Shown here in pieces: positions 15,395-23,193 of a stretch of DNA of 33,603 nucleotides. A program made the translations under genes and the position numbers. The DNA lies in assembly GCA_945885475.1 (NCBI GenBank), contig CAMCYR010000035.1, forward strand, positions 1 through 33,603. Direction: 5' to 3'. Under the pieces are notes generated by a model. The model ran no database searches, was not told the DNA's origin, and worked only from the letters and a program-made list of their open reading frames with translations. The DNA is from Chitinophaga pinensis (GTDB lineage Bacteria; Bacteroidota; Bacteroidia; 2-12-FULL-35-15). Within the stretch, counting starts at the first letter, position 1. Each line of letters begins with the position of its first letter.

Positions 15395-16462
15395 ATGTAT
15401 GCCTTCAGAAGAAACATCAAACCCGCGCAACGCTTCGAATACGGCATTTATCAAATCTTAGATCATTTTTTCGGGAGAGCACGGGTATTTAAGATAGTAG
15501 GCAAACGCAGGCGCACTTTTTACAAAAACGTACATGCGACACTTAAAGCAAGCGGCGAAGGTAAAATAATCCCGATCGAGCGGAGAACCGATCTTTCTTT
15601 AAAAGAATTTAAAGATCACTATGTAAAAAAAGGTATTCCGGTAATACTTGAAGGTGCAGCAAAAAATTGGGACTGTGCTAACAAATGGTCACTCGGTTAT
15701 TTTAAAGATTTGCATGGGAAGGATGAGATCTTACTTGTAAATCAAGAAATTGTGGGATACCCCTACGAAAAAACAACGCTTGGAGATGTTATTGACAATA
15801 TCCGCGCAGGTGGTAAAAAATATTACCGTTTCTACCCATTGTTAGACAAACATCCGGAACATATTAATGACTTTGATTACAAATGGCTTTTGGAAAGATG
15901 TGATAAAATAAAAACATTCGAATCGTTTCAGCTTTTTATCGGAGGAAAAAACACGATTACCTCTTTTCACAATGCAGCCAGCAGTAATTTATTTGTTCAG
16001 GCGTATGGAGAAAAAAAATGGGTGCTCTATTCCCATTATTATTCCATGATTTTTGACCCCGATCCGGTACGGAATATTTACAGACATGGACCACATAAAA
16101 CTGAAAAAGGGCCTTACGATCCATTTAACCCAAATTATGATTATCCTTACACACTTTTTAAATATATTGATGGCTATGAAGTACATCTGAAGCCGGGCGA
16201 TGTTTTATGGAATCCCCCATTCTACTGGCATGCAGTTAAAAATCAAACGGATTCAATCGGAGTAGGGTTTCGTTGGTTTGCTCCTTTTAATGCGCTCAAA
16301 ATTGCGCCGCTGTATATGTGTCTCGACTTTTTTGCACGTAATCCGCCAATATGGAAAGGCTATAAATTGGCAAACAAAGATTTCAATTTGGTAAATTTAG
16401 CAGAAACAGGAAAACTGCAAGAATTTTTAAAAGAGAGAAACAATCACCCGAATACAATTTAA
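15395..16462 (+). CDS. JmjC/cupin-8-like protein with an HxA motif
   Basis: 355 aa. The N-terminal ~60 residues are basic. Then comes the cupin-8 entry GIPVILEGAAKNW, strands, FIGGKNTITSFHNAASSNLF, VQAYGEKKWVLY, and LKPGDVLWNPPFYWHAVKN. This is the fold of FIH-like Fe(II)/2-oxoglutarate oxygenases. Aligned by eye to FIH, Thr189, His192, Lys207 and His279 match the 2-oxoglutarate and iron ligands, but the Asp of HxD is Ala194. The protein is therefore either not a normal hydroxylase or uses a two-His iron site as Fe/2OG halogenases do. Twelve nt after lipB; 57 nt before the MerR gene. Substrate unknown. Confidence 0.8.
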   Translation: MYAFRRNIKPAQRFEYGIYQILDHFFGRARVFKIVGKRRRTFYKNVHATLKASGEGKIIPIERRTDLSLKEFKDHYVKKGIPVILEGAAKNWDCANKWSLGYFKDLHGKDEILLVNQEIVGYPYEKTTLGDVIDNIRAGGKKYYRFYPLLDKHPEHINDFDYKWLLERCDKIKTFESFQLFIGGKNTITSFHNAASSNLFVQAYGEKKWVLYSHYYSMIFDPDPVRNIYRHGPHKTEKGPYDPFNPNYDYPYTLFKYIDGYEVHLKPGDVLWNPPFYWHAVKNQTDSIGVGFRWFAPFNALKIAPLYMCLDFFARNPPIWKGYKLANKDFNLVNLAETGKLQEFLKERNNHPNTI

Positions 16463-16487
16463 TAACTTGAACAAAAAGCATGATCTG

Positions 16488-16495
16488 TTGTTTAA
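16488..16495 (+). promoter_or_regulatory. Possible regulator half-site ahead of the MerR gene
   Basis: TTGTTTAA, 24 nt before the MerR-B12 start, equals the left arm of both operator modules before the sigma gene. A single arm in AT-rich DNA may be chance; autoregulation is an inference. Confidence 0.3.
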
Positions 16496-16519
16496 CACTC
16501 AAAATCCCCATTACTCTAA

Positions 16520-17392
16520 ATGATTTGTAAATTTTCAATAAAGGATATAGAAAAGCTTTCAGGAATAAAAGCGCATACGCTGCGGATTTGGGAACAGCGC
16601 TATGGCATACTGAAGCCGAATCGTACAGACACAAACATACGCTGGTATGACAACGATGAATTAAAAAACATTTTAAATGTAAGTCTGTTAAATAATCACG
16701 GATACAAAATTTCTAAGATTGCTGGACTCAGCAAAGAGGAGATAGCATCAGAAGTAACGAAGATTGTTGATTCTACCTCTAAGGAATGTGAACAAATAAG
16801 CAGTCTAATCATTTCAATGGTTGAAATGGATGAACGACGATTCGAACAGATTATTTCCAATCAGATTTTAAGAAATGGTTTTTCTTATACAATAGAAGAA
16901 GTAATCTATCCCTTTCTTCATAAGATCGGAGTAATGTGGCACACAGGAAGCATCAATCCTGCTCAGGAACATTTTATTACGCATTTAATTCGTCAAAAAT
17001 TAATTGTAGCAATCGACGGTCAGATAGTAATAGAAAAAAATCAGTCAAAAAAATTTATTTTGTACCTGCCTGAAAATGAATTACACGAGCTAAGCCTACT
17101 CTATTTCACTTATTTATTAAAATCGAATGGGCATTTTGTAACTTACCTCGGACAATCTATTCCGATGATAGATGTCGAACGTGTTGCAGAAATAAAAAAC
17201 TCAGATTACATCGTGTCGGTATTTACGCACAAAATGGACTCTATACAAGATTACTTGAATCAACTTGCGGTTAGTTTTCCCCATAAAAGACTTTTGTTAT
17301 CCGGCTATGAGCTTGTAAAAGAAGGGGTAAAATTACCAGAGAACGCTAAATTATTTAAAACACCTGCCGATTTCTTGGCGCTTATTCCCTAA
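16520..17392 (+). CDS. CarH/LitR-type MerR regulator with cobalamin-binding domain
   Basis: 290 aa. MerR winged-helix domain (about 4-72: FSIKDIEKLSGIKAHTLRIW, EQRYGILKPNRT, RWYDNDELKNI). Four-helix cap (about 90-165) with the Wx9EH motif (W140, E150, H151), which in CarH packs over the upper face of adenosylcobalamin. Rossmann-like B12 domain with ExH (E187, H189), H189 aligning with the lower cobalt ligand, followed by a YLG turn. In known members AdoB12 holds a DNA-bound tetramer in the dark and light disrupts it, derepressing carotenoid or photolyase genes. Residue match and the sigma-photolyase neighbours support a photoreceptor repressor. No B12 synthesis genes in view. Confidence 0.88.
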   Translation: MICKFSIKDIEKLSGIKAHTLRIWEQRYGILKPNRTDTNIRWYDNDELKNILNVSLLNNHGYKISKIAGLSKEEIASEVTKIVDSTSKECEQISSLIISMVEMDERRFEQIISNQILRNGFSYTIEEVIYPFLHKIGVMWHTGSINPAQEHFITHLIRQKLIVAIDGQIVIEKNQSKKFILYLPENELHELSLLYFTYLLKSNGHFVTYLGQSIPMIDVERVAEIKNSDYIVSVFTHKMDSIQDYLNQLAVSFPHKRLLLSGYELVKEGVKLPENAKLFKTPADFLALIP

Positions 17393-17507
17393 TTCCTTTT
17401 TTTCTGCTTTTTCTTTCGACAATTTCCAAGTTCCTTTCATAAATAACAAGGGCTTTGGTTTGTCATATAGTGCTGATTATCAAAACATTGACATTAATTC
17501 AATTAAA

Positions 17508-17582
17508 TTGTTTAAGCTTTGAAGAAAAAAGTTAAACATTTTTCTTTGTCTTGTTTAATCTTTTTGTAGTTTTGTTAAACAA
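17508..17582 (+). promoter_or_regulatory. Tandem operator modules over the sigma-photolyase promoter
   Basis: Two 32 bp inverted repeats: TTGTTTAA (17508-17515), 16 nt, TTAAACAT (17532-17539), then TTGTTTAA (17551-17558), 16 nt, TTAAACAA (17575-17582). The modules are 43 bp apart start to start, close to four helical turns. The second contains the -7 box, and the first ends just before the -33 element. This is the placement expected for a multimeric repressor such as the adjacent CarH-type protein. Confidence 0.55.
17545..17574 (+). promoter_or_regulatory. Promoter of the ECF sigma / photolyase unit
   Basis: TTTG (17545-17548), 18 nt, TAGTTTTG (17567-17574), leader of about 27 nt to ATG 17607. 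It matches the housekeeping consensus rather than an unusual ECF promoter. The rest of 17393-17507 holds only AT-rich sequence. Confidence 0.65.
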
Positions 17583-17606
17583 TAATAAAACTAAAAGACA
17601 AATAAT

Positions 17607-18113
17607 ATGACAGCAATCGAATTCAATCAGCAGCTGGTGAACCAAAGAACTCCATTAAAAAACTTTGCATATAGTTTAACCTTGAATAGCGAAGAGGCTC
17701 AGGATCTGGTTCAGGAAACATTTTTAAAAGCATTAAAATACCGCGACAAGTTTGCGGATGCATCCAATTTAAAAGCATGGTTGTATACGATCATGAAAAA
17801 CACCTTTATAAATACCTACAGACGATCCATTAAAACGCGCCAGATTATTAGCCAAACAGAGGATCTTTCCTTAGTGAAACCGTTGAACGGAAGTAATAGT
17901 CCGGATGCTAATTCTCAGATTAACTTAAAACACATCACGAAAGCAATCGATGCCTTGGAAGACGAATATAAAATTCCATTTACTCGCTACAACGATGGGT
18001 TTAAATACAAGGAAATTGCAGACGAGCTAGAATTGCCAATCGGCACTGTAAAAAGCAGAATCTTTTTAGCTAGAAAACGTCTGATGCAAGAATTAAAAGA
18101 ATTTGCATTTTAA
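17607..18113 (+). CDS. ECF-type RNA polymerase sigma factor
   Basis: 168 aa. Sigma region 2 (about 10-75: FAYSLTLNSEEAQDLVQETF, LKAWLYTIMKNTFINTYRR) recognises the -10-type element. Region 4 (about 110-165: ALEDEYKIPFTRYNDGFKYK, EIADELELPIGTVKSRIFLA) is a helix-turn-helix for the upstream element. No region 1 or 3, as expected for ECF factors. No anti-sigma gene follows. It sits between the B12 regulator and photolyase; ECF factors beside MerR-B12 genes are known in light-induced carotenoid clusters, so it probably relays the light signal to further promoters. Confidence 0.92.
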   Translation: MTAIEFNQQLVNQRTPLKNFAYSLTLNSEEAQDLVQETFLKALKYRDKFADASNLKAWLYTIMKNTFINTYRRSIKTRQIISQTEDLSLVKPLNGSNSPDANSQINLKHITKAIDALEDEYKIPFTRYNDGFKYKEIADELELPIGTVKSRIFLARKRLMQELKEFAF

Positions 18114-18151
18114 CAGATTTACTTAAATCAATTACACTTAAATTACACGAA

Positions 18152-19465
18152 ATGACTTCTAAGCAAGAAATAAGCATTTTTTGGTTCAGAAGAGATTTAC
18201 GAATAGATGATAATGCGGGCCTATATCATTCATTAAAGAATAATGAGAATGTATTACCACTTTTTATTTTTGACACGGATATTCTAGACCGACTAGAAAA
18301 TAAAAAAGACAAAAGGGTTGAATTTATTCACCTTGCTTTGCTCGAGTTACAGAAAACAATCAGTGAAAGTGGCAGTTCTCTGCTGGTATTAAAAGGAAAT
18401 ACACTTGAAATATTCAGCGATCTGATCAAAAAATACACTGTAAAAAACATCTATACAAATACAGATTATGAGCCTTCAGCACTAGAACGCGATTTTAAAA
18501 TAGATGCCTTGGCAAAAAAAAACGACATCGCTTTTTATTCATTTAAGGATCAGGTAATTTTTGAAAAAGCTGAAATATTAAAAGATGACGGCCTGCCGTA
18601 TACGGTCTTCACGCCTTTTATGAGAAAATGGAAAGCCAAACTAACTTCAAATTACCTAAAACCATACCCAACTAAAAAATACATTTCGCACTTCTTTAAG
18701 ACGAACTTAATCCCAATTCCAACCTTAAAAGAAATTGGATTTAACCAAACAGGAATAAAATTTTCTTTGCCGGCTGTTAACGAAAAATTAATTTCCGGCT
18801 ACCATGAAACAAGAAACTTTCCAGCCACGGAAGGCACCAGCCGCTTAAGTGTGCATTTAAGATTTGGCACAATCAGTATCCGTCAACTTGCTTCAACAGC
18901 TCAATCATTAAATGATCAATGGCTGAACGAATTGATCTGGCGTGAATTCTACATGGTGATCCTTTTCCATTTTCCGCATGTCGTTACTGGTTCTTTCAAA
19001 AAACAATACGACAATATAAAGTGGCTCAATAATGAGGAACAGTTTGAACGCTGGTGCAAAGGAGAAACCGGATATCCGATCGTTGATGCGGGTATGAGGG
19101 AACTTAATGCTACCGGATTTATGCATAACCGCGTGCGCATGATCACTGCGAGTTTTTTAGTAAAACATCTCCTCATCGACTGGAGGTGGGGTGAAGCTTA
19201 TTTTGCAGAAAAACTAATGGACTATGATCTATCAGCAAATAATGGAGGATGGCAATGGGCTGCAAGTTCGGGCTGTGATGCTGCTCCCTACTTCAGGGTG
19301 TTTAGCCCGGATGCACAAACCCTCCGCTTCGATTCCAAATTTGAATACATCCGCAAGTGGGTTCCGGAATTCGAAGAATTAACCTACCCACAACCAATAG
19401 TAGACCATAAATTTGCACGCGAACGCGTACTTGCTACTTTTAAAAAAGCTCTTGAAAAAAAATAA
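18152..19465 (+). CDS. phrB: Deoxyribodipyrimidine photolyase (class I cryptochrome/photolyase)
   Basis: Repairs UV pyrimidine dimers using blue light. 437 aa. N-terminal antenna-binding Rossmann domain (ISIFWFRRDLRIDDNAGLYH). The C-terminal FAD domain has TSRLSVHLRFGTIS, IWREFYMVILFHFP, the family signature GYPIVDAGMRELNATGFMHN with NRVRMITASFLVKHLLIDW, and NNGGWQWAASSGCDAAPYFR. Class I CPD photolyase is most likely, though a (6-4) or cryptochrome role cannot be excluded by eye. Start is 38 nt after the sigma gene, with no terminator between, so the two are likely cotranscribed from the 17545 promoter. Confidence 0.95.
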   Translation: MTSKQEISIFWFRRDLRIDDNAGLYHSLKNNENVLPLFIFDTDILDRLENKKDKRVEFIHLALLELQKTISESGSSLLVLKGNTLEIFSDLIKKYTVKNIYTNTDYEPSALERDFKIDALAKKNDIAFYSFKDQVIFEKAEILKDDGLPYTVFTPFMRKWKAKLTSNYLKPYPTKKYISHFFKTNLIPIPTLKEIGFNQTGIKFSLPAVNEKLISGYHETRNFPATEGTSRLSVHLRFGTISIRQLASTAQSLNDQWLNELIWREFYMVILFHFPHVVTGSFKKQYDNIKWLNNEEQFERWCKGETGYPIVDAGMRELNATGFMHNRVRMITASFLVKHLLIDWRWGEAYFAEKLMDYDLSANNGGWQWAASSGCDAAPYFRVFSPDAQTLRFDSKFEYIRKWVPEFEELTYPQPIVDHKFARERVLATFKKALEKK

Positions 19466-19487
19466 ATTTTAGACCTTTCGAAAAACT

Positions 19488-19517
19488 CTTTCCATGTTCA
19501 GTTGTTAACTTGGAAAG
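19488..19517. repeat. Imperfect intergenic inverted repeat
   Basis: CTTTCCA (19488-19494) and TGGAAAG (19511-19517), followed by GAGCAAAGGATG. The repeat at 32011-32040 has the same order of words (CTCTCC, TGGAAAG, AGCAAAGGGTG), so both look like decayed copies of one REP-like palindrome. It could act as a 3' stem after the photolyase, but it lacks a T-run. Confidence 0.35.
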
Positions 19518-19607
19518 ATTGGATAGAGCAAAGGATGTGCTTGCATATTAAATGCTCGAGACAAAGGAATAGAAGAAATAAAATCAAAAAAGGGTAGTTC
19601 TATTATT

Positions 19608-19615
19608 TACCTTTG
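19608..19615 (+). promoter_or_regulatory. -7 box of the ABC operon
   Basis: TACCTTTG, 9 nt before ATG 19625. An in-frame TTG (19613) falls inside this box, which argues for ATG 19625 as the start. No clear -33 element. Confidence 0.45.
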
Positions 19616-19624
19616 TATAAGAAA

Positions 19625-20542
19625 ATGAACGCGCAGGAAAAAATTGTTGAAGTAAAACATCTTGTTAAACACTTTGGAAAATTTCATGCTGTTGAGGATG
19701 TAAGTTTTGATGTTTACCGAGGGGATGTTTTTGGATTCCTCGGTCCGAATGGAGCCGGTAAAAGCACGACTATCCGAACCATGCTGTCGCTCATCAAACC
19801 AACAAGTGGAGAACTTCAACTGTTCGGAAAGGATCTGACGAAGAACCGAAACTACATTCTCAGCAAAATTGGCTGCATCGTAGAAAAACCTGATTTTTAT
19901 AAATATCTTTCCGCAGAAAAAAATATTGAAATTTTTGCACGACTTTCCGGGGTACCTATTAAAAAAAATAAAATTCATGAGATGATTGAATTTGTTGGTC
20001 TAAAAGGTAGAGAGAAGGATAAGGTAAACGGATTTTCACATGGGATGAAACAGCGTTTAGGAATTGCCCAAACACTGATCCATGATCCTGAATTAATTAT
20101 TTTAGATGAACCGACAACCGGTTTAGATCCTCAGGGAATCATTGATATTAGAAATTTAATCCTACAATTAAGAAACGAACAAAACAAAACCATCCTATTG
20201 TCTTCACACATTTTATCTGAAATTGAATTAATTGCCAACAGGATGGTGATTATTAATAAGGGTAGAACTATTATCCAAGGAAGCGTATCGGATTTGTTAA
20301 ACGGACAAGAATTAATTGTTTCCTTCAAAGTTGATGATATGGAAAAAGCGAAACAAGTAGTATTAAAGAACAACATTCCATTATCGGAAGAAAGTCTTGA
20401 TGGCAATAATTTATTATTACAGATCAGCGAAGAAAAAATTTCTTTTATTAATAAAGAATTCTGTGAAAACAATATCAAGGTTTTTTCAATTGAACCAAAA
20501 AGAAAATTAGAAGATTACTTTTTAAAACTGATCAACCACTAA
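19625..20542 (+). CDS. ABC transporter ATP-binding protein
   Basis: 305 aa from ATG 19625. Walker A GPNGAGKSTT, Q-loop region KIGCIVEKPDFYKYLS, signature FSHGMKQRL (in place of LSGGQ), Walker B LIILDEPTTGLDPQG, H-loop LSSHILSE. The last ~80 residues form a C-terminal domain typical of NatA/NosF-like exporters. The stop overlaps the permease start (TAATG), so the two are coupled. It belongs to the type that drives ABC-2 permeases for export of lipids, drugs or proteins; substrate not deducible. Confidence 0.93.
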   Translation: MNAQEKIVEVKHLVKHFGKFHAVEDVSFDVYRGDVFGFLGPNGAGKSTTIRTMLSLIKPTSGELQLFGKDLTKNRNYILSKIGCIVEKPDFYKYLSAEKNIEIFARLSGVPIKKNKIHEMIEFVGLKGREKDKVNGFSHGMKQRLGIAQTLIHDPELIILDEPTTGLDPQGIIDIRNLILQLRNEQNKTILLSSHILSEIELIANRMVIINKGRTIIQGSVSDLLNGQELIVSFKVDDMEKAKQVVLKNNIPLSEESLDGNNLLLQISEEKISFINKEFCENNIKVFSIEPKRKLEDYFLKLINH

Positions 20543-21384
20543 TGATCTGGGAAAGCACGTATAATGAGTTCATAAAGATTGCTGCGAAACCACGGAGCTA
20601 TATTGGCATTGGAGCAATAACACTTATTGTCGGGATTATATTAATGGCCATGAAACTCGATGGAATGATGTATATTTCATTCATCACCGGACCATTTGAA
20701 CAATCTCTTTCATTTGAAGGAAATATTTTGAATGGCAACCTGATGGCTTTCATTGTTCTCCAAATGCTGATCATTCATGTGCCATTATTAATTGCATTTG
20801 TTACCGGCGATCTGATATCCGGTGAAGGCGCAATGGGTACTATCCGACTGTTGCTTACTAAACCTGTTTCTCGGACAAGCATCCTTTTATCAAAATACCT
20901 GGCCGGCAGCGCCTATACATTTATCGTATTGCTGTGGATGGCTTTCATGGCTATTGTTATAGGAAAATTGCTTTTTGGAACGGGCGATCTGATGGTTTTA
21001 AAAAGCGATGGACTAGTAATTTTGCAGGAACAAGATGTTGCCTGGAGATTTTTTTATGGCTTTCTTGTCGCTTACCTGGCCTTGGTAATGATCGCAACGC
21101 TCGCCTTGACTTTGTCCTGCTTTTCAGAAAACTCTATCGGACCGATAGTTTCCACAATGGGAATTATCATTTTATTCACCATAATAGGAACGTTGGATGT
21201 TCCTGTTTTCGATTCGATCCGCCCCTTTTTATTTACCACACACATGGCTGCATGGCGCAGTTTTTTTGAAGATCCTTTACCCAAAGCAGACATATGGAAT
21301 TCCATTATCATTTTGGTAATACATATTATTGGTTTACTCGGAATTGCAATTTATAAATTCAATAAAAAAGACATATTATCATGA
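20542..21384 (+). CDS. ABC-2 type permease
   Basis: 280 aa with about six membrane segments: around 20-37, 65-85, then GDLISGEGAMGTIRLLLTKP (the conserved coupling region of NosY/ABC-2 permeases, with SRTSILLSKYLAG), and further helices to the C-terminus (IIILVIHIIGLLGIAIYKF). It overlaps the ATPase by one base and the next gene by four (ATGA). Partner of the preceding ATPase in the inner membrane. Confidence 0.9.
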   Translation: MIWESTYNEFIKIAAKPRSYIGIGAITLIVGIILMAMKLDGMMYISFITGPFEQSLSFEGNILNGNLMAFIVLQMLIIHVPLLIAFVTGDLISGEGAMGTIRLLLTKPVSRTSILLSKYLAGSAYTFIVLLWMAFMAIVIGKLLFGTGDLMVLKSDGLVILQEQDVAWRFFYGFLVAYLALVMIATLALTLSCFSENSIGPIVSTMGIIILFTIIGTLDVPVFDSIRPFLFTTHMAAWRSFFEDPLPKADIWNSIIILVIHIIGLLGIAIYKFNKKDILS

Positions 21385-22085
21385 GAAATGTGATTCGTAC
21401 ACTCGCATTTATCGGATTGTTAAGCCTGTCAAACAATCTCCTGTCACAAACAAAAAATGCCAAACAAGTATTAAATGGTGTTTATGCTAAAATGATGACA
21501 GCAAAAGACTATACCGTGATGGCGAACATTAAGGTAGATCTTCCTTTTGTAAAAATGTTTCCCGTGAATGCGAAAATCTATTTTAAACAAAAGGATAAAT
21601 TTAAGGTTGAATCAAAAAGTATTGCAATTATTCCAAGACAAGGCTTTGATCAAATTACAAAAATGCTCACCGACACCACCTCTTTTGATGCACTCATTTC
21701 AGGAAATGAAAAGATTGGCGCGAACTCGGCAATCATTATTAATGTAATCCCTTCTTCTGATACAAGTGATCTGATCCTCGGAAAATTATGGATCGACAAC
21801 AAACGAAATATTGTTCTTAAATCGCAGTTAACCACTAAATCTAACGGAACAATTCTGACAGAATACAACTATGGCAAACAGGAAATATATGGCTTACCCG
21901 ACAACGTAACCTTTACTGTTGATGTAAAGAAATTTAAAATACCAAAAAGTGTTGCTGCCGACATCAATAATTCGAAAAGCAAAACCGTTGACAAAACAAA
22001 AAATGATAAAAAAGGTAAAATATATCTTAGCCTTTCTAATTATCAGATCAACAAAGGAATAGCAGATGCTACCTTTAAAAAATGA
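21381..22085 (+). CDS. Exported LolA-like protein
   Basis: 234 aa. Signal peptide at 1-22 (LAFIGLLSLSNNLLSQ). The mature region begins KNAKQVLNGVYAKMMTAKDY and continues as beta-strands (IYFKQKDKFKVESKS, LGKLWIDNKRNIVLKSQLTT, LTEYNYGKQEIYGLPDNVTF), the pattern of the LolA/LolB half-barrel fold that carries lipoproteins or lipids across the periplasm. The fold match is by eye. Translational overlap with an ABC exporter suggests a periplasmic acceptor or chaperone for what that exporter moves. Confidence 0.65.
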   Translation: MRNVIRTLAFIGLLSLSNNLLSQTKNAKQVLNGVYAKMMTAKDYTVMANIKVDLPFVKMFPVNAKIYFKQKDKFKVESKSIAIIPRQGFDQITKMLTDTTSFDALISGNEKIGANSAIIINVIPSSDTSDLILGKLWIDNKRNIVLKSQLTTKSNGTILTEYNYGKQEIYGLPDNVTFTVDVKKFKIPKSVAADINNSKSKTVDKTKNDKKGKIYLSLSNYQINKGIADATFKK

Positions 22086-22100
22086 TTCAAAATAATTTTC

Positions 22101-22108
22101 TACTTTTG
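22101..22108 (+). promoter_or_regulatory. -7 box of the pseudouridine synthase gene
   Basis: TACTTTTG, 9 nt before ATG 22118, another very short-leader arrangement. No -33 motif. Confidence 0.45.
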
Positions 22109-22117
22109 TAGCTCAAC

Positions 22118-22705
22118 ATGAACTACTACATCATTTACAAGCCGTATAAAATGATTTCGCAGTTCACTTCCTCTCATAAAAAGAAGTGTCTGGGTGAACT
22201 TGGGTTCAAATTCCCGAAAGATGTATATCCACTTGGAAGGCTTGATGAAAATAGTGAGGGCTTGCTGATCCTAACCAACGATAAAAACTTAAATTCCCGA
22301 CTTTTGAAACCCGAGTTTGAACACAGCAGGATCTACCTGGTTCAACTTCAAGGAATCGTTACTAATGAGGCGATAAAACAATTAGAAGCAGGCGTGACCA
22401 TTGCCTTAGATGCGGGACCATATCTTACAAAGTCTTGCAAGGCGAAACAAGTAAAAAAGCCGGAAAGTCTTCCTCCGCGTGGCCATCCGGTTAGTGATCG
22501 CTTACCAACATCCTGGATCGAACTTACATTAACTGAAGGGAAATTTCATCAAGTCCGTAAAATGACTGCAGGAGTTGGATTCCCCTGCCTTAGATTGATT
22601 AGAATTGCGATAGAGGACTTACGTTTGGAAACCATGCAGCCGGGTGATGTCAGAGAATTAAAACGAGATGCTGTTTATAAGCGACTCAGCATTGAGCAAC
22701 CTTAG
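22118..22705 (+). CDS. RluE/RsuA-family rRNA pseudouridine synthase
   Basis: 195 aa. The catalytic motif YPLGRLDENSEGLLILTND has the active-site Asp in GRLD. KPEFEHSRIYLVQLQG and EGKFHQVRKMTAGVGFPCLR are the other RsuA-family blocks. It starts directly with the catalytic domain (YYIIYKPYKMISQF) and has no N-terminal S4 domain, which resembles RluE, the enzyme for 23S rRNA U2457; which uridine is modified here cannot be read from sequence. Convergent with the next gene, stops one base apart. Confidence 0.9.
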   Translation: MNYYIIYKPYKMISQFTSSHKKKCLGELGFKFPKDVYPLGRLDENSEGLLILTNDKNLNSRLLKPEFEHSRIYLVQLQGIVTNEAIKQLEAGVTIALDAGPYLTKSCKAKQVKKPESLPPRGHPVSDRLPTSWIELTLTEGKFHQVRKMTAGVGFPCLRLIRIAIEDLRLETMQPGDVRELKRDAVYKRLSIEQP

Positions 22706-22706
22706 A

Positions 22707-23096
22707 TCATAACTTTTCTTTTTGATCCGTTATGCGTTTAATGATCAACTCTAAAATGCGTTTATTAATTTGTGTTTTATTGCGAACATAAAACGAAAAC
22801 TCATCCAAGGTAAAATGACCAGCAATCAAACCACGAAGTTCATTCTTTAAAGAAAGATCCTTTTTTAAATCCGTATGAATAATTTCCTCTTGTTTGTCGT
22901 CCCTGAGTGTTTTAAATTGAATCTTGTTTTCTTCTAAATGTTTGCTGAAAACGGCCAACAACAATTCGTTTTGAAATTTTAAGATTGGACGCAGCGTTTT
23001 ACTTTGAAAGATTTCAAGTTCGGAAGAGCTGTCTGTCTTCACTTTCACTTCGGGGCGGATACTTTCCAGCAGTTGAGTTCGGGTATTCATAGTCAA
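22707..23096 (-). CDS. Small cytosolic protein, conserved-type, function unknown
   Basis: 129 aa; ATG codons at 23096 and 23090 are both possible. Rich in charged residues and predicted helices, with FQSKTLRPILKFQNELLLAV near the middle and GLIAGHFTLDEFSFYV towards the end. It resembles proteins of this size in Flavobacteria that databases often label glyoxalase without clear support; I see no metal-binding pattern of that fold. A minus-strand -7 box TATATTTG lies at 23133-23126. Divergent from the coiled-coil gene. Confidence 0.7.
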   Translation of the reverse strand: MTMNTRTQLLESIRPEVKVKTDSSSELEIFQSKTLRPILKFQNELLLAVFSKHLEENKIQFKTLRDDKQEEIIHTDLKKDLSLKNELRGLIAGHFTLDEFSFYVRNKTQINKRILELIIKRITDQKEKL

Positions 23097-23193
23097 ATTA
23101 AAAACAAAGAATATACTAAGTTGTTCAAATATACTCTGCCATCTTGAAAAACAGTATAATTTTTTGTAACTTCGTTAACGATCAAAAACCTGT

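Noticed and set aside
19613-19624. TTG start of the ABC ATPase
   Set aside because: The TTG is part of the TACCTTTG box; ATG 19625 is the better start.
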